NCBI RefSeq assembly: GCF_001559075.2
Contig: NZ_CP014015.2
Coordinates: 4,092,001-4,156,000, forward strand
Direction of reading: 5' to 3'
DNA: 64,000 bases
DNA from: Citrobacter amalonaticus
GTDB lineage: Bacteria; Pseudomonadota; Gammaproteobacteria; Enterobacterales; Enterobacteriaceae
Part shown: one piece after another, positions 7,807-17,069 of the stretch
Position numbering within the stretch: position 1 is the stretch's first letter
How the letters are laid out: every line of letters begins with the position of its first letter
Notes under the pieces: model-generated
What the model was told of the DNA's origin: nothing
Database searches by the model: none
The model's input: only the letters and a program-made list of their open reading frames with translations
Position numbers and translations under genes: made by a program

Positions 7807-8349
7807 ATTAAAGGCGGAAAACGAGTTCAAACGGCACGTCCGAATCGTATCAATGGCGAGATTCGCGCCCAGGAAGTTCGCTTAACAGGTCTGGAAGGCG
7901 AGCAACTGGGTATTGTGAGTCTGAGAGAAGCAATCGAAAAAGCTGAAGAAGCTGGAGTAGATTTAGTTGAAATCAGCCCTAACGCCGAACCGCCAGTTTG
8001 TCGTATCATGGACTACGGCAAGTTCCTTTATGAAAAGAGTAAGTCTTCTAAGGAACAGAAGAAAAAGCAAAAAGTTATCCAGGTTAAGGAAATTAAATTC
8101 CGTCCTGGTACCGACGATGGCGATTATCAGGTAAAACTCCGCAGCCTGATTCGCTTTCTGGAAGATGGCGATAAGGCCAAGATCACACTGCGTTTTCGCG
8201 GTCGTGAGATGGCCCACCAACAGATTGGTATGGAAGTGCTGACGCGCGTTCGTGACGATCTGAGTGAACTGGCAGTAGTCGAATCCTTCCCTACGAAGAT
8301 CGAAGGCCGCCAGATGATCATGGTGCTCGCTCCCAAGAAGAAACAGTAG
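7807..8349 (+). CDS. infC: Translation initiation factor IF-3, ATT start codon
   Basis: Binds the 30S subunit, checks start codons and prevents premature 50S joining. The true start is the rare ATT at 7807, three bases after the thrS stop and after GGAGG (7794-7798). This gives 180 residues beginning (M)KGGKRVQTARPNRI, as in E. coli. The later GTG at 7915 would remove a third of the N-terminal domain. The ATT start lets IF-3 discriminate against its own mRNA, an established autoregulatory loop. The domains are an N-terminal domain up to about residue 75, a lysine-rich linker (KSSKEQKKKQK) and a C-terminal domain ending in PKKKQ. Confidence 0.97.
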   Translation: MKGGKRVQTARPNRINGEIRAQEVRLTGLEGEQLGIVSLREAIEKAEEAGVDLVEISPNAEPPVCRIMDYGKFLYEKSKSSKEQKKKQKVIQVKEIKFRPGTDDGDYQVKLRSLIRFLEDGDKAKITLRFRGREMAHQQIGMEVLTRVRDDLSELAVVESFPTKIEGRQMIMVLAPKKKQ

Positions 8350-8444
8350 GCCTTCAAGTAGTATTTCCTGTGGAGCCTTTGGGCTTCACAGGTTTTGCTC
8401 GCCTGGGTTTCATTTATTAACAATGCGAAGTGGAAGTTATTAAA
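8350..8444 (+). promoter_or_regulatory. rpmI-rplT leader with hairpin, probable L20 operator part
   Basis: An 11-bp stem CCTGTGGAGCC/GGCTTCACAGG (about 8367-8392, one G-U pair) lies between infC and rpmI and is followed by TTTT. In E. coli, ribosomal protein L20 represses rpmI-rplT by binding structured leader RNA in this interval; the hairpin fits that role, though partial termination is also possible. Confidence 0.5.
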
Positions 8445-8642
8445 ATGCCAAAAATTAAGACCGTACGCGGTGCTGCTAAGCGCTTCAAAAAAACCGGTGG
8501 TGGTGGATTTAAGCGTAAGCACGCAAACCTGCGTCATATTCTGACCAAAAAATCAACTAAGCGTAAACGTCACCTGCGTCCAAAAGGCCTTGTTTCTAAA
8601 GGCGATCTGGGTCTGGTTATCGCGTGCCTGCCGTACGCATAA
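8445..8642 (+). CDS. rpmI: 50S ribosomal protein L35
   Basis: A very basic 65-residue protein of the large ribosomal subunit, beginning MPKIKTVRGAAKRFKKTG with the conserved HANLRHIL and KRKRHLRPK segments. The ATG at 8445 is the family start; a reading five codons longer from 8430 has no support. Translation of rpmI is the target of L20 repression, and rplT is coupled to it. Confidence 0.97.
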   Translation: MPKIKTVRGAAKRFKKTGGGGFKRKHANLRHILTKKSTKRKRHLRPKGLVSKGDLGLVIACLPYA

Positions 8643-8716
8643 GCCGTTAACGTTTTTTTACTTTTTAATGTCCAACCGATTTCACAGTGGTGAAAGAGGG
8701 GGACAAATCAGAATAG

Positions 8717-9088
<372 letters not shown>

Positions 9089-9096
9089 GCCAGTGA

Positions 9097-9128
9097 AAAG
9101 AGGGAGCCTGGCTCCCTCTCTTTTATTT
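9097..9128 (+). terminator. Terminator after rplT
   Basis: The stem GAGGGAGC/GCTCCCTC with a short CTG loop is followed by TCTTTTATTT. It separates the thrS-rplT transcripts from the phe operon; partial read-through is usual in this cluster. Confidence 0.75.
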
Positions 9129-9212
9129 GTTGTTCCGTCAATGAGTTGACAATTGATCCGTAACCCTTTTCAATAAAGGTTCTCCGGTTTTACCACACAA
9201 GGTAACGCAAGC

Positions 9213-9257
9213 ATGAATGCTGCTATTTTCCGCTTCTTTTTTTACTTTAGCACCTGA
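9213..9257 (+). CDS. pheM: pheST leader peptide PheM
   Basis: A 14-codon ORF encoding [14 protein letters not shown], with five Phe in nine residues (positions 6-12, including FRFFFYF). Ribosome stalling when charged tRNA-Phe is scarce controls the attenuator just downstream (9301-9329), which governs pheST. The peptide is identical to the E. coli leader as I recall it. Confidence 0.95.
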
Positions 9258-9300
9258 CTCCGGGAGGCTAGCGCGTGAAAGAAGAAACGAAAAACAGCGC

Positions 9301-9329
9301 AAAAAAGCCTCCATCAGGAGGCTTTTTTT
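9301..9329 (+). terminator. pheST attenuator terminator
   Basis: The stem GCCTCC/GGAGGC (9307-9312, 9317-9322) with an ATCA loop has A-runs before and seven T after it. It lies between the Phe-rich leader and pheS and is the transcription attenuator that responds to tRNA-Phe charging. Confidence 0.9.
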
Positions 9330-9393
9330 GTGCCCGAAATCGAGAGATTACGTTCAACGAACCGGTGTCTTCACCGACACAATGAGGAAAACC

Positions 9394-10377
9394 ATGTCAC
9401 ATCTCGCAGAACTGGTAGCCAGTGCGAAGGCGGCCATTAATCAGGCGTCAGATGTTGCCGCGTTAGACAATGTGCGCGTCGAATATTTGGGCAAAAAAGG
9501 GCACCTGACCCTTCAGATGACGACGCTGCGCGAGCTGCCAGCTGAAGAGCGTCCTGCCGCCGGCGCGGTGATTAACGAAGCGAAAGAGCAGGTACAGCAG
9601 GCGCTCAACGCGCGTAAAGCCGATCTGGAAAACGCCGCGCTGAATGCGCGTCTGGCAGCGGAAACCATCGATGTTTCTCTGCCGGGGCGTCGCATTGAAA
9701 ATGGCGGCCTGCATCCGGTCACCCGTACCATCGATCGCATTGAAAGCTTCTTTGGTGAGCTTGGCTTTACCGTTGCGACCGGCCCGGAAATCGAAGATGA
9801 CTACCATAACTTCGATGCGCTGAATATTCCTGGTCACCATCCGGCTCGTGCCGATCACGACACCTTCTGGTTTGATGCCACCCGTCTGCTGCGTACTCAG
9901 ACTTCCGGCGTACAGATTCGTACCATGAAAGATCAGCAGCCGCCGATTCGCATTATTGCGCCGGGTCGTGTGTACCGTAACGACTACGATCAGACGCATA
10001 CCCCGATGTTCCACCAGATGGAAGGCCTGATTGTGGATACCAACATCAGCTTTACCAATCTGAAAGGGACGTTGCATGACTTCCTGCGTAACTTCTTTGA
10101 AGAGGATTTGCAGATTCGTTTCCGTCCTTCTTATTTCCCGTTTACTGAGCCGTCTGCCGAAGTGGACGTGATGGGCAAGAACGGTAAATGGCTGGAAGTG
10201 CTGGGTTGCGGCATGGTGCATCCGAACGTTCTGCGTAACGTGGGTATCGACCCGGAAATCTACTCAGGTTTCGCGTTTGGGATGGGGATGGAGCGTCTGA
10301 CCATGTTGCGTTACGGTGTGACTGACCTGCGTGCGTTCTTCGAAAATGATCTGCGTTTCCTCAAACAGTTTAAATAA
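9394..10377 (+). CDS. pheS: Phenylalanine-tRNA ligase alpha subunit
   Basis: Catalytic subunit of the alpha2-beta2 PheRS that charges tRNA-Phe. It has 327 residues from MSHLAELVASAKAAI. The N-terminal coiled-coil arm contacts tRNA, and the class II core contains motif 2 (RIIAPGRVYRNDYDQTHTP) and motif 3 (GFAFGMGMERLTMLRYG). The start at 9394 was chosen by homology; an open frame extends back to 9217 but crosses the pheM leader and attenuator and is not coding. It is followed 15 bp later by pheT. Confidence 0.97.
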   Translation: MSHLAELVASAKAAINQASDVAALDNVRVEYLGKKGHLTLQMTTLRELPAEERPAAGAVINEAKEQVQQALNARKADLENAALNARLAAETIDVSLPGRRIENGGLHPVTRTIDRIESFFGELGFTVATGPEIEDDYHNFDALNIPGHHPARADHDTFWFDATRLLRTQTSGVQIRTMKDQQPPIRIIAPGRVYRNDYDQTHTPMFHQMEGLIVDTNISFTNLKGTLHDFLRNFFEEDLQIRFRPSYFPFTEPSAEVDVMGKNGKWLEVLGCGMVHPNVLRNVGIDPEIYSGFAFGMGMERLTMLRYGVTDLRAFFENDLRFLKQFK

Positions 10378-10392
10378 AGGCAGGATAAAACA

Positions 10393-12780
10393 ATGAAATT
10401 CAGTGAACTGTGGTTACGCGAGTGGGTTAACCCGGCTATCGATAGCGACGCGCTGTCGAATCAAATCACCATGGCGGGCCTGGAAGTTGACGGTGTTGAA
10501 GCGGTCGCCGGTGCATTTAACGGCGTCGTCGTGGGTGAAGTGGTTGAATGTGGCCAGCACCCGAATGCGGACAAACTGCGCGTGACGAAAGTTAACGTCG
10601 GTGGCGAGCGTCTGCTGGACATCGTCTGCGGCGCGCCAAACTGCCGTCAGGGGCTGAAAGTGGCGGTTGCCACCATCGGTGCCGTTCTGCCGGGCGATTT
10701 CAAAATTAAAGCGGCTAAGCTGCGTGGCGAGCCGTCTGAAGGCATGCTGTGCTCCTTCTCCGAACTGGGGATTTCCGACGATCACAGCGGCATTATTGAA
10801 CTGCCGGCTGATGCGCCGATCGGTACCGATATTCGCGAATACCTGAAGCTTGATGACAACACCATTGAGATCAGCGTTACCCCTAACCGTGCTGACTGCT
10901 TAGGCATCATCGGCGTCGCCCGTGATGTGGCCGTGCTGAACAAAGCGCCGCTGGTTGAGCCGGAAATCACGCCGGTTACGGCAACCATCAACGATGTCCT
11001 GCCGATTACCGTAGACGCCACTGACGCCTGCCCGCGCTATCTGGGTCGCGTAGTAAAAGGCATCAACGTGAAAGCGCCAACGCCGCTGTGGATGAAAGAA
11101 AAACTGCGCCGTTGCGGTATCCGCTCCATTGATGCGGTGGTTGACGTGACCAACTATGTGCTGCTTGAGCTGGGCCAGCCGATGCACGCCTTTGATAAAG
11201 ACCGCATTGAAGGCGGGATTGTCGTTCGCATGGCGAAAGAGGGCGAAACGCTGGTACTGCTTGATGGCACTGAAGCGAAGCTTAACGCGGATACGCTGGT
11301 GATTGCCGATCATAATAAAGCGCTGGCGATGGGCGGTATTTTCGGCGGTGAGCATTCTGGCGTAAACGACGAAACGCAAAATGTGCTACTGGAATGCGCT
11401 TTCTTCAGCCCGCTGTCAATTACCGGTCGCGCGCGCCGTCATGGCCTGCATACCGATGCGTCTCACCGTTATGAGCGCGGTGTGGATCCTGCGCTGCAGT
11501 ACAAAGCGATGGAACGTGCCACCCGTCTGCTGATTGATATCTGCGGCGGTGAAGCGGGTCCGGTCATTGATGTGACGGATGAAACCACGCTGCCTAAGCG
11601 CGCGACCATTACGCTGCGTCGTAGCAAACTGGATCGTCTGATTGGTCATCACATTGCCGATGAGCAGGTGAGCGACATTCTGCGCCGTCTGGGTTGCGAA
11701 GTGACCGAAGGTGAAGGCGAGTGGCAAGCCGTTGCGCCAAGCTGGCGCTTCGACATGGAAATTGAAGAAGACCTGGTTGAAGAAGTCGCCCGCGTGTATG
11801 GCTACGACAACATCCCAGATGAACCGATCCAGGCGGGTCTGATCATGGGGACGCACCGTGAAGCGAATTTGTCTCTGAAGCGTGTGAAAACGCTGTTGAA
11901 TGACAAAGGCTACCAGGAAGTCATTACTTACAGTTTTGTCGACCCGAAAGTGCAGCAGTTGCTGCATCCGGGTGAAGAGGCGCTGCTGCTGCCAAGCCCG
12001 ATCTCCAGTGAAATGTCGGCAATGCGCCTGTCGTTATGGACGGGGTTACTGGCAACGGTGGTGTATAACCAGAATCGTCAACAGAACCGCGTGCGTATTT
12101 TTGAAAGCGGGCTGCGTTTTGTGCCGGATAACCAGGCCAATCTGGGCATTCGTCAGGATCTGATGCTGGCGGGGGTTATTTGCGGTAACCGTTACGATGA
12201 GCACTGGGATCTGGCAAAAGAGACCGTTGATTTCTATGATTTGAAGGGCGATCTGGAAGCGGTGTTGGATCTGACCGGTAAACTCGGTGACATTCAGTTC
12301 AGAGCAGAAGCCAATCCGGCACTGCATCCGGGACAGTCTGCAGCGATTTATCTGAAAGGTGAACGCATTGGTTTCATTGGTGTTGTTCATCCTGAGCTGG
12401 AACGTAAGCTGGATCTCAATGGCCGTACTCTGGTGTTCGAACTGGAGTGGAACAAGCTCGCAGACCGCGTGGTGCCTCAGGCGCGCGAGATTTCACGCTT
12501 CCCGGCGAACCGTCGCGACATCGCTGTGGTTGTCGCCGAAAACGTTCCCGCTGCTGATATTTTATCCGAGTGTAAGAAAGTTGGCGTAAATCAGGTAGTT
12601 GGCGTAAACTTATTTGACGTGTACCGTGGTAAGGGTGTTGCGGAGGGGTATAAGAGCCTCGCCATTAGCCTGATCCTTCAGGATACCAGCCGTACACTCG
12701 AAGAAGAGGAGATTGCCGCTACCGTCGCCAAATGTGTAGAGGCATTAAAAGAGCGATTCCAGGCATCATTGAGGGATTGA
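10393..12780 (+). CDS. pheT: Phenylalanine-tRNA ligase beta subunit
   Basis: Large subunit of PheRS, 795 residues as in E. coli. It includes an N-terminal EMAP/OB-type tRNA-binding domain ([22 protein letters not shown] region, residues 40-150), B3/B4 domains that edit Tyr-tRNA-Phe, B5 domains, a catalytic-like core and a C-terminal ferredoxin-fold anticodon-binding domain (about 700-794). The ihfA start codon follows after four bases, so the ihfA ribosome site lies inside the pheT 3' end. Confidence 0.97.
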
Positions 12781-12784
12781 ACCT

Positions 12785-13084
12785 ATGGCGCTTACAAAAG
12801 CTGAAATGTCAGAATATCTGTTTGATAAGCTTGGGCTTAGCAAGCGGGATGCCAAAGAACTGGTCGAACTGTTTTTCGAAGAGATCCGTCGTGCTCTGGA
12901 AAACGGTGAGCAGGTAAAACTCTCTGGTTTTGGTAACTTCGATCTGCGTGATAAGAATCAACGTCCGGGACGTAACCCGAAAACGGGCGAAGATATTCCC
13001 ATTACAGCACGGCGCGTGGTGACCTTCAGACCCGGTCAGAAGTTAAAGAGCCGAGTCGAAAACGCTTCGCCCAAAGATGAGTAA
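12785..13084 (+). CDS. ihfA: Integration host factor subunit alpha
   Basis: A 99-residue DNA-bending protein that pairs with IhfB and shapes promoters, recombination sites and origins. The conserved DNABII fold is seen: helical body ([32 protein letters not shown]), [10 protein letters not shown], and the beta-ribbon arm [14 protein letters not shown] with the DNA-intercalating Pro. It is the last gene of the phe operon before a strong terminator. A sequence fitting the IHF consensus is found in this window at the suf promoter. Confidence 0.98.
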
Positions 13085-13095
13085 TCAGATCTAAC

Positions 13096-13124
13096 TAAAA
13101 AGGCCGCTTTTGCGGCCTTTTTTC
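13096..13124 (+). terminator. Rho-independent terminator of ihfA
   Basis: The stem AGGCCGC/GCGGCCT with a TTTT loop is flanked by an A-run and T6. Confidence 0.9.
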
Positions 13125-13184
13125 TTTTCTGCGGTGATATCGCACCGTAGAATCAATGACATCCTTTTCAGTTGAACGGAAATC

Positions 13185-14165
13185 ATGCTGACTTTTGCCC
13201 GTCAACAACAGCGACAACATGTGCGCTGGATCCTGAGCCTGTCGGTGCTGATGCTGCTGACACTGTGGTTAAGCCTGTGCGCCGGCGAGCAGTGGATATC
13301 GCCCGCTGACTGGCTGACGTCGCGTGGCGAACTCTTTGTCTGGCAAATTCGCCTTCCGCGCGCGCTGGCTGTTCTGCTGGTGGGCGCGGCGCTGGCTTTG
13401 TCCGGCGCAGTGATGCAGGCGCTGTTTGAAAACCCGCTTGCGGAGCCGGGGTTGCTCGGCGTCTCCAACGGGGCGGGCGTGGGGCTGATCGCCGCCGTGC
13501 TGCTGGGGAAGGGCGTTCTGCCACACTGGGCGCTTGGACTGTGCGCAATTGCCGGTGCGCTGGTCATTACGTTGATCCTCCTGCGTTTTGCTCGTCGGCA
13601 TCTTTCGACCAGTCGTCTGCTGCTTGCCGGCGTGGCGCTGGGGATTATCTGTAGCGCGCTGATGACCTGGGCCATCTATTTCTCAACCTCATTCGATCTG
13701 CGTCAGTTGATGTACTGGATGATGGGGGGATTCGGTGGCGTCAACTGGGAGCAGGCCTGGCTGATGCTGGCCCTGATTCCGGTGCTGGTGTGGATCTGCT
13801 GCCAGTCACAGGCGATGAACATGCTGGCGCTGGGGGAAACCTCTGCCCGACAGCTGGGACTTCCCCTGTGGTTCTGGCGTAATCTGTTGGTGGTTGCTAC
13901 CGGATGGATGGTCGGTGTCAGCGTGGCGTTGGCCGGGGCCATTGGTTTTATTGGCCTGGTCATCCCCCATATTTTACGCCTGTGCGGCTTAACGGACCAT
14001 CGCGTGCTGTTACCTGCCTGTGCACTGGCGGGGGCCATTGCGCTGCTGCTGGCCGATGTGGTCGCTCGCCTGGCGCTGGCCTCCGCGGAGTTGCCGATTG
14101 GCGTAGTCACCGCGACGCTCGGCGCACCGGTCTTTATCTGGCTGTTACTCAAAGCCGGACGTTAG
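13185..14165 (+). CDS. btuC: Vitamin B12 ABC transporter permease BtuC
   Basis: Inner membrane permease of the BtuCD-F cobalamin importer (FecCD family), 326 residues, with about ten hydrophobic helices. Landmarks include RLPRALAVLLVGAALALSGA, PLAEPGLLGVSNGAGVG and the coupling/cytoplasmic segment GFIGLVIPHILRL, typical of type II importers. It receives B12 from the periplasmic BtuF and works with BtuD, encoded two genes downstream. The unrelated peroxidase btuE is interposed, as in E. coli. Confidence 0.96.
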   Translation: MLTFARQQQRQHVRWILSLSVLMLLTLWLSLCAGEQWISPADWLTSRGELFVWQIRLPRALAVLLVGAALALSGAVMQALFENPLAEPGLLGVSNGAGVGLIAAVLLGKGVLPHWALGLCAIAGALVITLILLRFARRHLSTSRLLLAGVALGIICSALMTWAIYFSTSFDLRQLMYWMMGGFGGVNWEQAWLMLALIPVLVWICCQSQAMNMLALGETSARQLGLPLWFWRNLLVVATGWMVGVSVALAGAIGFIGLVIPHILRLCGLTDHRVLLPACALAGAIALLLADVVARLALASAELPIGVVTATLGAPVFIWLLLKAGR

Positions 14166-14228
14166 GTACGACAAGACAGTCTATGATTAGAAGCTGGTAT
14201 TTGAATCACTCACGATCCTGGAGAGGCT

Positions 14229-14780
14229 ATGCAAGACTCGATTCTGAACACTGAAGTGACGACGATTGATGGCGAGGTGACGACCCTCGAAAAATTTGCC
14301 GGTAATGTGCTGCTGGTGGTGAATGTGGCGTCTAAATGCGGACTCACGCCACAGTATGAGCAACTGGAAAATATCCAGAAGGCATGGGCCGATCGTGGCT
14401 TTACGGTGTTGGGTTTTCCCTGCAATCAGTTTCTTGGGCAGGAACCTGGCAGCGAAGACGAAATCAAAACATACTGCGCGACGACCTGGGGCGTGACCTT
14501 CCCGATGTTCAGCAAGATTGATGTGAACGGGGAAGGACGTCATCCGCTGTACCAGAAACTGATTGAGGCGACACCGACGGCAGTGGCCCCTGAAGGGAGC
14601 GGTTTCTATGAGCGAATGGCCAGCAAAGGGCGCGCCCCGCTCTATCCGGACGATATCCTGTGGAACTTCGAGAAGTTCCTCGTAGGTCGTGATGGCAAGG
14701 TGATACAGCGTTTTTCACCGGATATGACGCCGGAAGACCCCATCGTTATGGAAAGTATCAAACTCGCGCTGGATAAATAA
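14229..14780 (+). CDS. btuE: Glutathione/thioredoxin peroxidase BtuE
   Basis: A 183-residue member of the glutathione peroxidase family with thioredoxin-like fold, which reduces peroxides. The catalytic peroxidatic Cys is in NVASKCGLTPQY (about residue 37), and the FPCNQF motif supplies the Gln of the active site. It has no signal peptide; the protein is not needed for B12 uptake despite its name. The stop codon overlaps the btuD start (TAATG), implying translational coupling. Confidence 0.95.
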   Translation: MQDSILNTEVTTIDGEVTTLEKFAGNVLLVVNVASKCGLTPQYEQLENIQKAWADRGFTVLGFPCNQFLGQEPGSEDEIKTYCATTWGVTFPMFSKIDVNGEGRHPLYQKLIEATPTAVAPEGSGFYERMASKGRAPLYPDDILWNFEKFLVGRDGKVIQRFSPDMTPEDPIVMESIKLALDK

Positions 14781-15529
14781 TGTCGTCACTGATGCAGTTA
14801 CAGGATGTGGCCAAATCCACCCGGTTAGGGCCTTTGTCCGGCGAGATTCGGGCAGGGGAGATCCTGCATCTGGTGGGGCCGAATGGCGCCGGGAAAAGCA
14901 CGCTGCTGGCGCGGATGGCGGGGTTAACCAGTGGGGCGGGAACGATCGCTCTGGCGGGCACTGAGCTGGCGTTGTGGCCCGCAGCCAAACTTGCCCGTCA
15001 TCGTGCTTATCTGGCGCAGCAACAAAACCCGCCCTTTGCGATGCCGGTATGGCACTTCCTGACGCTGCATCAGGCAGACAAAACGCGCACTGACCAGTTG
15101 ACGGCGGTGGCCGAGTCGCTGGGGCTGGCGGACAAACTTGGACGCAATGCGAAGGAACTCTCGGGAGGGGAATGGCAGCGCGTCCGTCTTGCCGCAGTGA
15201 TCCTGCAAATCGCGCCAGAGACCAACCCGCAGGGGCAGCTATTGCTACTCGATGAGCCCATGAACAGCCTTGATGTCGCGCAGCAAAATGCGCTGGATCG
15301 CATTCTGCACCGCCTGTGCCAGCAGGGGATTGCCATCGTAATGAGCAGTCACGACCTGAATCATACCTTGCGCCACGCGCACCGGGCGTGGTTGCTCAAA
15401 CAGGGGAAACTGCTCGCCAGCGGTCCACGTGATGAAGTGCTGACGCCAGCGCATTTAGCGCATGCGTATGGTCTGCACTTCCGGCGTCTTGACATCGAAG
15501 GTCACAGAATGATTATATCAACCACTTAA
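14780..15529 (+). CDS. btuD: Vitamin B12 ABC transporter ATPase BtuD
   Basis: ATPase subunit of the BtuCD cobalamin importer, 249 residues. Walker A is GPNGAGKST (32-40), the ABC signature is LSGGEW, Walker B is LLLLDEP followed by the D-loop, and the switch His is in SSHDLNH. The start overlaps the btuE stop by one base. The cluster btuC-btuE-btuD is intact. btuF is not in the window and is unlinked in E. coli. Confidence 0.96.
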   Translation: MSSLMQLQDVAKSTRLGPLSGEIRAGEILHLVGPNGAGKSTLLARMAGLTSGAGTIALAGTELALWPAAKLARHRAYLAQQQNPPFAMPVWHFLTLHQADKTRTDQLTAVAESLGLADKLGRNAKELSGGEWQRVRLAAVILQIAPETNPQGQLLLLDEPMNSLDVAQQNALDRILHRLCQQGIAIVMSSHDLNHTLRHAHRAWLLKQGKLLASGPRDEVLTPAHLAHAYGLHFRRLDIEGHRMIISTT

Positions 15530-15542
15530 ACGAAATGGTTTC

Positions 15543-15571
15543 TTGAAAACTCACGTAAATACCCGCTATAT
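15543..15571 (+). promoter_or_regulatory. Probable sigma-70 promoter of nlpC
   Basis: A -35 TTGAAA (15543-15548) and a -10 CTATAT (15566-15571) with 17-bp spacing lie 37 bp before the nlpC start codon. Confidence 0.55.
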
Positions 15572-15607
15572 AGGGTGAAGAATAAAAAATACAGAGGATT
15601 CGCCTGA

Positions 15608-16072
15608 ATGCGTTTCTGGTTTCTTTTTTGCACAGCACTGTTGTTGGCAGGATGTAGTAGCCACCGAGCGCCGCCGCCCAATGCCCGGCTCTCTGATTCC
15701 ATCACCGTGATTGCCGGTTTAAATGATCAACTCCAGACCTGGCGCGGGACGCCCTATCGTTACGGCGGCATGAGTCGCGGTGGCGTGGATTGTTCCGGTT
15801 TTGTGCTGATGACCATGCGCGATCAGTTCTCTTTGCAACTGCCGCGTGAAACCCGTCAACAGGCAAAACTGGGGACGGAAATCGATAAAGACGAATTGTT
15901 GCCTGGCGATCTGGTTTTTTTCAAAACCGGATCGGGAGAGAGCGGTTTACATGTGGGTATTTATGATACCAACGGTCAGTTTATTCATGCATCAACCAGT
16001 CGCGGCGTGATGCGCTCGTCGCTGGATAATGTTTACTGGCGGAAAAACTTTTGGCAGGCGAGACGCATTTAG
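15608..16072 (+). CDS. nlpC: NlpC/P60 family lipoprotein
   Basis: A 154-residue outer-envelope lipoprotein with a cysteine peptidase domain of the NlpC/P60 family, predicted to cut peptide bonds in murein stem peptides. The lipobox is LLAGC with the lipidated Cys at 16. The catalytic triad appears intact: Cys62 in VDCSGF, His115 in LHVGIY and His127 in FIHAST. It follows btuD and has its own promoter signals. Confidence 0.95.
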   Translation: MRFWFLFCTALLLAGCSSHRAPPPNARLSDSITVIAGLNDQLQTWRGTPYRYGGMSRGGVDCSGFVLMTMRDQFSLQLPRETRQQAKLGTEIDKDELLPGDLVFFKTGSGESGLHVGIYDTNGQFIHASTSRGVMRSSLDNVYWRKNFWQARRI

Positions 16073-16146
16073 TCGTAGGGCGTTATTTCAATTGAGTATG
16101 TCCCTCGCTTTTATTGCCGAAAAAAGAACAATGCTGGATAAGCGTT

Positions 16147-16152
16147 TATAAT
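16147..16152 (+). promoter_or_regulatory. -10 box upstream of ydiV
   Basis: A perfect TATAAT at 16147-16152 lies about 50 bases before the leader ORF at 16203. No good -35 is seen at 17 bp, so activation or a different spacing is possible. Confidence 0.4.
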
Positions 16153-16202
16153 CAGGATAAGCTGAATACTAAGGAACCGGGGCTCCGGGTGAAAAGGACA
16201 AC

Positions 16203-16295
16203 ATGAACATTTTCCTTCTGGCATTAAAAAAGATGGATGACGACATCCTGTGTAATAGGTTGCCGAATCACTCCCTGTATGTGGGACTGCCGTGA
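16203..16295 (+). CDS. Putative 30-residue leader ORF upstream of ydiV
   Basis: ATG at 16203 follows AAAAGGACAAC, a good ribosome site. It opens a 30-codon frame (MNIFLLALKKMDDDILCNRL...SLYVGLP) whose TGA stop shares its last base with the ydiV ATG (TGATG, 16293-16297). This geometry is typical of translational coupling. A short CCGG-GGCT-CCGG hairpin and GGA triplets precede its Shine-Dalgarno sequence. I do not recognise the peptide. It could be a leader peptide controlling ydiV, a small protein, or chance; the strong ribosome site argues for real translation. Confidence 0.5.
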   Translation: MNIFLLALKKMDDDILCNRLPNHSLYVGLP

Positions 16296-17008
16296 TGAAT
16301 GTTTCACTGGATAATGTGTATCATTCTGAACTCTATTTTCAGCCCGCCCGGAATGTACAACGAAAACTTATCGGTTTGAGCGTTATCGCGAACTTTGTCA
16401 GTGAAGACGGTGACGTTCGTATCCCGACGGAACTGGTGCTTCCGCGACTTTCTCCCGAAGAACAGTGCCAGCTATTTATCGAAAAACTGGCGCTGATCGA
16501 AACGTGCCAACACTTTTTTATTCAACATAAACTTGTCGCCTGGATTTATATAACCCCGGCAGTTGTACCGTTATTATTAACGAATAGTGAGTGCGTTTCT
16601 GCCGTTAAACGATTTTCATTTCTCGAACTCATGATTAATGAGAATTTTCCCGAACTGTCTGAAGGCAAAGAGAATAAAACGCTGAATGCGCTGGCCGAAC
16701 GTTTTCCTCTGGTACTGGCCAATTTCGGTGCAGGGGAAAGTGCCAACAAAGCCATATTCGATGGGTTATTTAAACGAATTATCCTGGACCGGAATTTTGT
16801 CCATCGCCGGGCCACACGTCTTTCCTTCGAACCGTTCATGCGCGCTATCCTTACGCAAGTGTCCCCCTATTGTGAATCGCTGATGATCGCCGGTATCGAC
16901 AGCGAGGCGATGTTGACCCGTGTGACGCCATTCGGTTTTAGCGCTATGCAGGGCGGGCTGTGGCCTGCCGTCACGGCCGATCAGGTCACCCAATTACGCC
17001 ACGGATAA
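16295..17008 (+). CDS. ydiV: Anti-FlhD4C2 factor YdiV (degenerate EAL protein)
   Basis: A 237-residue EAL-fold protein that binds FlhD, blocks FlhD4C2 from activating flagellar genes and feeds it to ClpXP. It does not degrade cyclic-di-GMP. The EAL signature is missing (FLELMINENFPEL in the corresponding strand), as in the family. C-terminal blocks FDGLFKRIILDR, SFEPFMRAI and GLWPAV match E. coli YdiV, while the N-terminal half looks clearly more diverged. The start is the ATG at 16295, directly coupled to a small upstream ORF; a GTG one codon earlier is an unlikely alternative. Confidence 0.9.
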   Translation: MNVSLDNVYHSELYFQPARNVQRKLIGLSVIANFVSEDGDVRIPTELVLPRLSPEEQCQLFIEKLALIETCQHFFIQHKLVAWIYITPAVVPLLLTNSECVSAVKRFSFLELMINENFPELSEGKENKTLNALAERFPLVLANFGAGESANKAIFDGLFKRIILDRNFVHRRATRLSFEPFMRAILTQVSPYCESLMIAGIDSEAMLTRVTPFGFSAMQGGLWPAVTADQVTQLRHG

Positions 17009-17069
17009 CCTTTCTGTTTGCTGGTGTTTATGGCGGTGTTAACCGTCTACACTACAGACAGGAGGCCTT

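Noticed and set aside
9217..9393. N-terminal extension of pheS
   Set aside because: The frame crosses pheM and the attenuator hairpin; the family start at 9394 is certain.
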